Part shown: positions 7,401 to 11,997 of the stretch, one piece after another
Layout of the letters: the number at the start of each line of letters is the position of its first letter
Position numbering within the stretch: the first letter of the stretch is position 1
Assembly (NCBI GenBank): GCA_023249835.1
Contig: JAHFBY010000007.1
Location: forward strand, 2,049-14,045
Reading direction: 5' to 3'
From: Elusimicrobiota bacterium
GTDB taxonomy: Bacteria; Elusimicrobiota; Elusimicrobia; 2-02-FULL-39-32
DNA: 11,997 nucleotides
Notes under the pieces: model-generated
What the model saw: only the letters and a program-made list of their open reading frames with translations
Told to the model about the DNA's origin: nothing
Databases searched by the model: none
Position numbers and translations under genes: made by a program

Positions 7401-10400
7401 TTCCGGCCTGGTAGACCACAGCCCGCTCTCTTTGCCAAGAGGCGTTTTACCTTTTAAGAAATTATTAACTCTATGTTCTTCCGCAGCGCTGACTAATATC
7501 CCGTCTTGCTGGAACCGTTTAAATAGCGCACCCGTATCGTCAACTTGGTGCAGCGCGCTTTTTTCTCCCGCCCACATCTCGCTTCCTTTCTTCTCATCTT
7601 CTATCCCAAATATGTTTTGGACTCTCTTAGAAATCCGCCTTAATCCATTCTTAAACGCCCTCTTCCCTAACGCCATGCTCCCTCTGCCGATCTCCCCGCT
7701 CAAAAATGTCAACTGGCTCTTAACCAAACTCTCAAACTTTCTCCCTATCACCTCCCGCCTCATTTCCTTTAGAACCTCTAAATTCACGATTAACTCATTG
7801 TTGCTTCCTTGCCCGGCGTGTCCTTCAATCAATAGCCGCGCTTCTGTAAGATCTTTGACCATCACTCCTTCGCCGTATTTCTCGCCTATGCCCAAATCTC
7901 TCAGGTTAAGTTTTAACTCTTTATTCGTTAAAACCAGTACGCTCTCTCCAGAGGCGGTGTGCTGTAAAACATAGTCTGCGTTGCTTTGCTTCCAGCTTCC
8001 AAGCTTGCCCCGCATATCCTCTCCCAATTGCCGCCCCACCAACTCGGACTCTACCACCAACCCGCTATCGCTAACCTTGCCTTTTACTATGCTTCCTCTC
8101 CCAAACAGGTTTAAAACCTTATCCACCAAATTACCCGTCTGCTCCTGCGCCCAACCTTTTATTCCGCTTAACTCTTTTATTTCTATTTCTATTTCTTTGC
8201 TCTTGTTTTCTATAAATGATTGTTTGTTTCCAATTCCTGCCAAATATCCATTTTTTCTCCCGTCAAGATAGAGCCCTCGTTGCTTAGCACGTCCGCTTCC
8301 TTCTTCAAGTTCAACCACTCTTCCTTGTACTTCGGATCGTTTTTGTTCGAGAATTGATGTCTCTTTTTCAAGTCTAAATATCTCTCTTCCATTAGCTTCA
8401 AATCTTTCAATTTCTGTTCGTCCTTTGCCAATTTCTGTTCGTCCTTTGCCAATTTCTGTTTCGCTTCCAACTCTCGCTCTTTGAAAAATACCTTGAGCTC
8501 CTTTAGGTCCTTTTCCTGATTCTCCAATCTCTGTTCCTGCTCCTTTAATGTTGTTTTCATGTCCGCTATCGTCGAGTCTGTGTGGGCTATCAATTCGTCC
8601 GTTTTTTGGAGTATTGTTTCCGTTTCCTTTAATGTTTCCATCTCTTGATCCGTTGATTTCTTTACTCTTTCCAACCAATCCTTCTTCGATTCTCCCGGCC
8701 GGGGACTGTCCATCCCCTCCGGCAGCTCCTCCTCGCTCAAATTTTGCCACCAACCCTTTAACCCATCCCACAAACCCATGATTCCCTCCTAGTTCCTTCT
8801 CCTGCTCTCTATTCCATTCCAACAACAACGGTTTATCTTGCTGCTTGCCCGCGATCCTGGCCATCATCTGTTTTTTCAATTCTACTTGCTCTGCTTTTAA
8901 TATTTCAACTTTTTGCTCGTTCGACGAAATTCTATCATCAAAGACCGGCAATGCTTTTCTAAAATTTGACGCCTTATTATCCATCTTCTGCGCATCGTCT
9001 TGCAAAAAATTAGACTCATCCTTAAGCGATTGCTCTTTATTAACTTCGTATCGTTTATCCCCTTTCGTTATTAAATTCTTAAGATCTCGACCTTCCCTCC
9101 TTTCAATTTTACTGTATACTTCAAATTCCGACTTTTCCCATGGCTGAACTTTGTACTTATCTACTCCTAAACTCACTTGGTCCGCTTTAGCTTTAAACAA
9201 CTCAAATCCTATCCCGCCTCTAAATACACGCGCATAACTTGCCAGCGTAGACATCCCTGCGGCAAGCTCCTCTATGTTCCCTTCGCTTAACGGACTGCCC
9301 AGCGCTGCGTTAAACTTTCTGTTTAAACTTGTAAATACTTCGGTGGACATCCATTTTGTAAGTCCCATCCCAACCAAATCTTCAACCACAGAGCCGAGTC
9401 CAAAGACTCCTATCGCAATTCGGTTGGACATCGTTACCTTTGCTTTGCTAAACACCCCTTCAAATAAGGCCTTCTCTATCTCTGGGTTACCCAGCATCCT
9501 CGCCGCAGCATATTTCTTGGCAAAGTATCCGCTCGCTCTAGGCACCGCGTTCAAGCTCGCTACCTCAAAGAGCGGCATCATCACTCCTCCTTCATACAAA
9601 CTCTCCTTCACCTCTTTAAAACTCATCATCCTCTGCTGCGTTATCGCTGTGCCCGCCGCGTTTAAACCAACCATCCCAACCCCGCACGCTCCCATCTTAA
9701 GCGCGGTTCCTCCTAATGATTTACCCGCCGCCTTCGCCCCTTCCCATAAAACTGACTTTTCTACGTTAGCCCAGACTGCGCTCCCAGCTAAATATCCTGC
9801 TCGCAGCGCCTGTCCTGTGCTCAAAATCATGCTCGCCATTAACATCAACGTCTCTTTGCCAAGCTCTTTGCGCACCCCCAGCGCTTCGCTCAAATCTTGC
9901 GCTACCGACGATTGGCTGTAGTCCCCGCGCACGAACCCGTCCCGAATTAAACCATTCACACTTTTGTCTATCGTTTTGTTGATTTCACTGCCGCCATTAA
10001 ACAAACTTGTGGCAAAGCGGCCCGTCAGGTTCAATATCTGATCCGACCCTTGCGCCTCCACTAGCCCGCTCAACATTCGCATCTTGGTGCCTTGCTCGGC
10101 CAGACCGTTTAATCCTGAGGTTAGTTTTCCTACCTGTTCACCGCTTAATGCGATATCCCCTTTTACATATGCGGTTAAACTTTCCAACTTGCCGTTATAA
10201 TCTTGCTGGAACCCCGCCATGCTTTTCAATCCCGCTTCCGACTGCCAACTCTTGCTCCCTGCTGATATGCGCAAACTGTACAAACTTTTACTTGCGTCCC
10301 CGTTCGCCAAGATCGCGTCTACTCCCAAAATCGCCGCTTCGCTTTGCGCTAACTGATAGGTTTCTTTGCCTTCCCTCTTCAGGCTCTTTATCCCCAACTC

Positions 10401-11666
10401 TGTTAATTTGATCGCTTTTTCCAGCTCATTTATCCGGAGCTCTAAACTCTCTATCCGCGCTTTGGCTTTCACTTCGGAACCTACCAGCTCTTTTACTAGA
10501 CCCAACGGATTTAACGTTTTTGTCGGCGCGCTTGCCAGCCATCCATCAGCGCTCAGCACACTCATCACCGCTTCCGACATCTCTTGGCCGGCGCCGGCAA
10601 CGTCCCCTTTTAATAAATTCCTCACAGCTTTTAACGCGCTGGGCCGCTCTTGCTCTCCCGGACCCTTTTCTCTCTTTATGTCCCATTCTAACTTCTCTAT
10701 TGCTCCGCTCAACTTCAGCACCATCTTGGCCTTTTCCGCGTTCGACTGATTCTCTTTACGCTCCTCCTGTAAAATCTCCCTATAGCCTCCCAGTTTCGTT
10801 ATCATCGCCGCTTTATTGGCTTGATAATAACTCTCGCCATTTCGCGCATACGCGGTGTCCACTTGCGCCCATTCCCCGCGCCGCATTAATGCGCTCACCT
10901 TTTCTAACCCTTGCTTTTTCTGCTCTAAGGCCCGCTCTTCCAGCTTGAACCCCTTGGTTAAATTCATTATCCCTTTTTGCCGTTCCTCGCTTCCTTCATT
11001 GTTCCATAGCTCCGTTTCCAGCTGTTCCCTCTTCGCCTTCGTCTCTGCCAGCGCCTGCGTGGTTTCTGCCAGGTTCAAACTCACCTTTTCCGCAAACTTC
11101 GCTCGGCTCACCCTCACCGCTTCCGCTCGAGCTACTCCCCTCTGCTCTAGCCGTTCTTCCATATTCACCACCGCCAAATACGCGCTCTTCCACGTCCTCC
11201 CCAACTCCGCGCAAAACGGCATTTCTTCGTGCGGCATTAATACTTCTAGGCTGGCACTTTCTCCTCCTAAAACTTTCGGTATCCGCTGATTAACTACCGC
11301 TTGCACATCTTTGACCGAAAGCTCTCTCATAACATGCTTTTTCTGTTCTGTCCCGCGAACAGGCTCTATCATAACCCTCTTACTAGTCTCGTCATTCCCA
11401 AACCCTGGATTCCCCTTCGGGGAATGACGAAGATCGATCGTTTCCGTTTCTATTTTGGTCTCTTTGGCTGCTTCTCTAGCGTTTGCTTTTCCCCTAAACA
11501 ATAACGCTACGCCCCCGCCTAGAATAAACGCTGTTCCGCTTCCGGGTAAAAACTTCAAATAATTGCCGATTATCCCGCTGCCTGACCCTGAATCATAAAC
11601 TGCCGCACCCTTGTCCTTTAGGATAGAAGCTAATCCAAGTTCTTCGCCCTCGCCGATCCCAATCAT
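4443..11666 (-). CDS. Giant open frame of 2407 codons; unknown multi-segment protein, possibly several genes fused in reading
   Basis: I recognise no family. By residue: 1-60 ends in a hydrophobic, Gly-rich stretch (33-58); 110-500 is charged, helical and coiled-coil-like; 600-770 has Gly/Ala-rich hydrophobic segments near 603-625, 644-673 and 750-768; 870-960 is again coiled coil. Residues 963-1153 overlap a gene in another frame and read as a Gly/Asn/Ser-rich linker. About 1376-1522 looks like a compact mixed domain; 1525-1618 is a second linker over a nested gene. Residues 1893-1962 are translated MITE, followed downstream by disordered sequence and a hydrophobic segment near 2305-2325 ending PVYAE. 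There is no N-terminal signal peptide. The start overlaps the upstream stop as TAATG and has no Shine-Dalgarno of its own, so coupling is expected. The open frame is certain; one 2407-residue product is not. The coding strand is purine-rich, which makes stops rare, so three genes joined by open overlaps is the main alternative. Confidence 0.6.
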   Translation of the reverse strand: MIGIGEGEELGLASILKDKGAAVYDSGSGSGIIGNYLKFLPGSGTAFILGGGVALLFRGKANAREAAKETKIETETIDLRHSPKGNPGFGNDETSKRVMIEPVRGTEQKKHVMRELSVKDVQAVVNQRIPKVLGGESASLEVLMPHEEMPFCAELGRTWKSAYLAVVNMEERLEQRGVARAEAVRVSRAKFAEKVSLNLAETTQALAETKAKREQLETELWNNEGSEERQKGIMNLTKGFKLEERALEQKKQGLEKVSALMRRGEWAQVDTAYARNGESYYQANKAAMITKLGGYREILQEERKENQSNAEKAKMVLKLSGAIEKLEWDIKREKGPGEQERPSALKAVRNLLKGDVAGAGQEMSEAVMSVLSADGWLASAPTKTLNPLGLVKELVGSEVKAKARIESLELRINELEKAIKLTELGIKSLKREGKETYQLAQSEAAILGVDAILANGDASKSLYSLRISAGSKSWQSEAGLKSMAGFQQDYNGKLESLTAYVKGDIALSGEQVGKLTSGLNGLAEQGTKMRMLSGLVEAQGSDQILNLTGRFATSLFNGGSEINKTIDKSVNGLIRDGFVRGDYSQSSVAQDLSEALGVRKELGKETLMLMASMILSTGQALRAGYLAGSAVWANVEKSVLWEGAKAAGKSLGGTALKMGACGVGMVGLNAAGTAITQQRMMSFKEVKESLYEGGVMMPLFEVASLNAVPRASGYFAKKYAAARMLGNPEIEKALFEGVFSKAKVTMSNRIAIGVFGLGSVVEDLVGMGLTKWMSTEVFTSLNRKFNAALGSPLSEGNIEELAAGMSTLASYARVFRGGIGFELFKAKADQVSLGVDKYKVQPWEKSEFEVYSKIERREGRDLKNLITKGDKRYEVNKEQSLKDESNFLQDDAQKMDNKASNFRKALPVFDDRISSNEQKVEILKAEQVELKKQMMARIAGKQQDKPLLLEWNREQEKELGGNHGFVGWVKGLVAKFERGGAAGGDGQSPAGRIEEGLVGKSKEINGSRDGNIKGNGNNTPKNGRIDSPHRLDDSGHENNIKGAGTEIGESGKGPKGAQGIFQRARVGSETEIGKGRTEIGKGRTEIERFEANGREIFRLEKETSILEQKRSEVQGRVVELEEGSGRAKQRGLYLDGRKNGYLAGIGNKQSFIENKSKEIEIEIKELSGIKGWAQEQTGNLVDKVLNLFGRGSIVKGKVSDSGLVVESELVGRQLGEDMRGKLGSWKQSNADYVLQHTASGESVLVLTNKELKLNLRDLGIGEKYGEGVMVKDLTEARLLIEGHAGQGSNNELIVNLEVLKEMRREVIGRKFESLVKSQLTFLSGEIGRGSMALGKRAFKNGLRRISKRVQNIFGIEDEKKGSEMWAGEKSALHQVDDTGALFKRFQQDGILVSAAEEHRVNNFLKGKTPLGKESGLWSTRPESLAGLKTGEEVAERLALYEKAIVNGKEVTVLTPRRAEKIVLYRIKDIEKVSLNNALKGGEGFKEGGRTLDGAFEVKLNSLKPGDKNIEIIGIFEPKEIGESKWQNAVKNSQSNLGEIPYQNQLNMSMQKTHSGNESKSLNVVGQKSERPGERGNAEYAGNTGGHTTKKSDGDRTRSGTKLAEENSWKSFRDSNWREEKLYEKGEAPIAERIKWEAVTEGKGIEGWRLFEDVVAGGGSLGGEYAAGKQGDLVVTLGRGKKKEGFKNWEWSNEGRGNNVIHSVGQMKRIKASDVILDVSHVAQWLGKPLSFSLFMSGAVMGLRGVGKAQGLMGVGERLFGPGWPGISLGTMEREEDAERDKKHERTILRRESAITIGSGERGIESEQKSGALVKVEVKKADLVLEQVRNVQQSVGERLLSFKDQVDERIQDKEALIAELENRNMDTIKAAAGESVETPIRHSPKGNPVFLNHFLKDERPASQEETQSHSRALVQSAARSISEGTPAELEAAHVQSAGGEALPSRSSGTKGAPEGRDVSSFRKGKRLAALPKLANSDPTVGAVNGGNISATEQVSNREHDSARLGQAKRLKVEVSNLKLLLVELGQKAEAAEASAKNEPSVSSVGRRRGSPEKVASLGINEYPQETSELRVESAGLLVRTMEADNKLEAGDEGHSFGRTWEKLGEKLEIFAAGPYVKLESKSGETRVLVAGKTNAGSEKWALKAAQEEGADLLLVVEGSKPAGINMPVTIYAVKPGALKVQDAESKTSPKGRASFAARVPEQSGNSGESGAGRVQSGPLRLNGALQVNRVLSLNAMAQNKERVDAVELEGALKQAQKGQSLSVTRSMAHRIGESVKEIASRVLPESSVIDSLEKAGEVALSGAGESIAVIVSLVANSLGASPVYAETGSEREYGHSRETGKKSYEQMTDHEFSRYMEEREKSGTAGTENSGTVDRFWSKTKMKADRLSAGFVRYTKQKAADFLWSGGM
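5086..5105. repeat. Solo end of the MITE-like element with a 7-bp hairpin
   Basis: CTCGTCCTTTAGG at 5093-5105 repeats the terminal sequence of the 5781-5991 element. AAGGACG (5086-5092) and CGTCCTT (5095-5101) form a perfect inverted repeat with a 2-nt spacer. It is read in frame by the giant ORF as SPKGRASF. Only one end is seen, so this may be a deletion relic of a second copy. Confidence 0.5.
5781..5991. mobile_element. MITE-like palindromic element with 16-bp terminal inverted repeats, inside the giant frame
   Basis: The ends are TTTCCTAAAGGACGAG (5781-5796) and, on the other strand from 5991-5976, TTTCCTAAAGGATGAG: 15 of 16 bases match. The interior is a chain of inverted repeats: 5804-5808/5812-5816 (5 bp), 5816-5824/5838-5846 (9 bp), 5855-5861/5890-5896 (7 bp), 5893-5897/5910-5914 (5 bp), 5915-5920/5925-5930 (6 bp, 4-nt loop) and 5949-5955/5965-5971 (7 bp). 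At 211 bp it encodes no transposase, so it would be non-autonomous. It is read through in frame by the giant ORF as residues 1893-1962, beginning FLKDERP and ending SSFRKGK. I see no clear target-site duplication. A folded structural element without mobility is the alternative. Confidence 0.65.
6005..6031. repeat. Short palindromic repeat, copy 2 (ATTCCCC-TTC-GGGGAAT)
   Basis: A 27-bp core identical to the copy at 11405-11431. It contains a perfect 7-bp stem (6009-6015/6019-6025) with a 3-nt loop, followed by GACGAA. The outer inverted arm of the other copy is missing. The giant frame reads it as RHSPKGNP. It lies 13 bp from the MITE-like element, so two repeat families meet here. Confidence 0.8.
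6814..7095 (-). CDS. Small Cys/Trp-rich protein (93 aa), nested out of frame in the giant ORF
   Basis: The composition is that of a real folded protein: seven Trp, and Cys at 4, 5, 39, 53 and 56, the last two as CGVC in WQCGVCGQYWW. One CxxC plus two nearby cysteines could bind a metal, but a full zinc ribbon is not visible. I recognise no family. AGGAGA at 7102-7107 lies 6 nt before the ATG, a strong ribosome site. Over the same bases the giant frame gives a Gly/Ser/Asn/Lys-rich linker (residues 1525-1618), which makes this frame the better candidate for coding here. It directly follows the compact segment at about 7540-7100 of the giant frame. A toxin domain followed by a small immunity protein has that layout, but no sequence match supports it. 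Confidence 0.6.
   Translation of the reverse strand: MAKCCEELPIELGRDSVPKPIEHVYAEDALRKRVKELECSWTKERETWGAWQCGVCGQYWWTYDEEIRWGPDTIWHKVSRGELLEKFPGLKLA
7102..7107 (-). promoter_or_regulatory. Ribosome binding site AGGAGA for the nested 93-aa gene
   Basis: AGGAGA 6 nt upstream of the ATG at 7095, inside the giant frame. A well-placed site in the interior of another coding frame argues that the nested start is used. Confidence 0.55.
8210..8779 (-). CDS. Coiled-coil protein (189 aa), nested out of frame in the giant ORF; homologue of the 11666-11986 gene
   Basis: A Trp-rich head (MGLWDGLKGWWQNL) and an acidic stretch are followed by a long heptad-type coiled coil at about 35-165 with exact repeats LAKDEQK LAKDEQK at 110-123, then a short tail. 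No family known to me. Residues 110-140 align without gaps to residues 34-64 of the small protein at 11666-11986: 13 of 31 identical, both containing a doubled heptad and then ERY/RRY.DLK.R. This homology, plus AGGAGG at 8785-8790 five nt before the ATG, shows that this frame is coding. A TAG at 8789-8791 closes the same frame just upstream, so it is not an extension of something longer. The giant frame stays open across all 570 bases but reads as a Gly/Asn/Lys-rich linker. A role as partner or chaperone of the large protein is inferred from the parallel position of its homologue. Confidence 0.78.
   Translation of the reverse strand: MGLWDGLKGWWQNLSEEELPEGMDSPRPGESKKDWLERVKKSTDQEMETLKETETILQKTDELIAHTDSTIADMKTTLKEQEQRLENQEKDLKELKVFFKERELEAKQKLAKDEQKLAKDEQKLKDLKLMEERYLDLKKRHQFSNKNDPKYKEEWLNLKKEADVLSNEGSILTGEKMDIWQELETNNHL
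8408..8461. repeat. 21-bp tandem repeat (about 2.5 copies) in the nested coiled-coil gene
   Basis: Units 8408-8428 and 8429-8449 are identical, followed by a partial third. In the nested frame each unit is one heptad, LAKDEQK. In the giant frame it gives the repeated GKGRTEI. Confidence 0.88.
8785..8790 (-). promoter_or_regulatory. Ribosome binding site AGGAGG for the nested 189-aa gene
   Basis: A perfect anti-16S match 5 nt before the ATG at 8779, with an in-frame TAG overlapping it at 8789-8791. It fixes the start of the nested gene. Confidence 0.65.
11389..11431. repeat. Short palindromic repeat, copy 1, with full outer inverted arms
   Basis: The outer arms TCGTCATTCCC (11389-11399) and GGGAATGACGA (11420-11430) are perfect 11-bp inverted repeats. 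Inside is the ATTCCCC/GGGGAAT hairpin shared with 6005-6031 (27-bp identical core, 11405-11431). The giant frame reads it as residues 80-93, RHSPKGNPGFGNDE. Palindromes of this GGATTCCC..GGGAATGACG type are scattered through many bacterial genomes, and in some lineages sit inside genes. Confidence 0.85.
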
Positions 11667-11986
11667 TATTGATCGGTCGATGAATTTGAATCCTTTTCCA
11701 ATTTTTCCAATTCGCTCACTATTTCTTGATATTCCTTCTCCTGCGACTTCCGAAGCTCGTTGTAATTGGGCAAGTCCGGCGTTATTTGCGACATTCTCTG
11801 CTTTAAGTCCTGATACCGTCTCTCTATATCTTTGCTCTGCGTTAATTCTTGCTGTTCTCGCGTTAATTCTTGCTGTTCTCGCGTTAATTGTTGCTTGCAG
11901 TCGTCTTCCAATTTCGTCAGTCTCCGGTATTGATCCTGGTTTTCCGCTATTGTTTGGCCTATTGCTTTTAATTGATCGTCCGACAT
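11666..11986 (-). CDS. Small coiled-coil protein (106 aa visible), translationally coupled to the giant frame
   Basis: Mostly Gln/Glu/Lys/Arg-rich heptads at about 20-65 with a doubled unit LTREQQE LTREQQE (34-47), then RRYQDLKQR, a short Pro/Asn turn (66-75) and a second helix (77-98). There is no signal peptide or membrane segment, and no family I know. It resembles the nested 189-aa protein at 8210-8779 (see there). Its TAA shares one base with the ATG of the giant frame (TAATG), the usual sign of coupled translation and often of partner proteins. The frame has no stop between the ATG at 11986 and the right edge, and no good ribosome site precedes that ATG. The true start may therefore lie outside the window, and the protein may have a longer N-terminus like its homologue. 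Confidence 0.78.
   Translation of the reverse strand: MSDDQLKAIGQTIAENQDQYRRLTKLEDDCKQQLTREQQELTREQQELTQSKDIERRYQDLKQRMSQITPDLPNYNELRKSQEKEYQEIVSELEKLEKDSNSSTDQ
11840..11894. repeat. 21-bp tandem repeat (about 2.5 copies) in the small coiled-coil gene
   Basis: Units 11840-11860 and 11861-11881 are identical, followed by a partial third. Each encodes one heptad, LTREQQE in frame. The DNA differs from the 21-bp repeat at 8408-8461 although the protein position corresponds. Confidence 0.88.
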
Positions 11987-11997
11987 CTTCTTTATCC

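Noticed and set aside
6592..7974. Long plus-strand open frames opposite the giant ORF (6592-7278 and 7324-7974; similar ones at 9274-9921 and 10007-11289)
   Set aside because: Translations are Ser/Pro/Leu/Phe-rich with no domain character, as expected from the antisense of purine-rich coding DNA. No ribosome sites were seen that would favour them.
10996..11214. Minus-strand 72-codon frame inside the giant ORF
   Set aside because: Gly/Glu/Arg-rich low-complexity reading typical of a shifted frame over purine-rich DNA. Unlike the two nested genes accepted, it has neither a homologue in the window nor a fold-like composition.
1..11997. Avoidance or clustering of the putative target CTGCAG
   Set aside because: I found none by eye, but only about three are expected by chance in 12 kb, so absence says little, and the specificity is itself inferred.

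Overview
The window is bacterial, and almost certainly from a lineage I cannot name. Everything readable as a gene lies on the minus strand, so the text below runs from high to low coordinates. An uncultured Gram-negative group rich in very large proteins (for example Omnitrophota) is a guess, based on a giant coding frame peppered with short palindromic repeats. No rRNA, tRNA or marker gene is present to test it.

Region 1 (11997 to about 4443) is the unusual part. A small coiled-coil protein (11986-11666) is joined by a TAATG stop/start overlap to one open frame of 2407 codons (11666-4443). I recognise no family in that frame. Its plus strand is strongly pyrimidine-rich (44 of 60 bases at 10681-10740, counted by hand), so stop codons are scarce in all three minus-strand frames. 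Two further minus-strand genes lie inside it in another frame, each behind a strong Shine-Dalgarno sequence: a 189-residue coiled-coil protein (8779-8210) and a 93-residue Cys/Trp-rich protein (7095-6814). The 189-residue protein is a homologue of the small protein that opens the region. Where they overlap, the giant frame reads as a Gly/Ser/Asn/Lys-rich disordered linker. Either this is true dual coding, or the 2407-codon frame is a mosaic of several genes joined by fortuitously open stretches.

The same frame has absorbed repeats: a MITE-like element with 16-bp terminal inverted repeats and an internal chain of hairpins (5781-5991), and two copies of a GGATTCCCC/GGGGAATGACG palindrome (6005-6031 and 11389-11431).

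Region 2 (4378-1886) is lower in GC by eye. It holds a Clp/Hsp100-type double AAA+ ATPase starting at TTG (degenerate first ATPase domain, intact second domain, IGF loop where ClpP-dependent unfoldases carry theirs) and a small four-helix membrane protein. Spacing and direction suggest they follow the giant frame in one transcriptional unit; an unfoldase that handles or deploys the giant proteins is an inference from context only.

Region 3 (1793-1) is a PstI/BsuBI-type type II restriction-modification system. It has a 35-codon leader ORF with a perfect AGGAGG, an N6-adenine methyltransferase with NPPY, and the first 62 codons of the matching endonuclease, which runs off the left edge.
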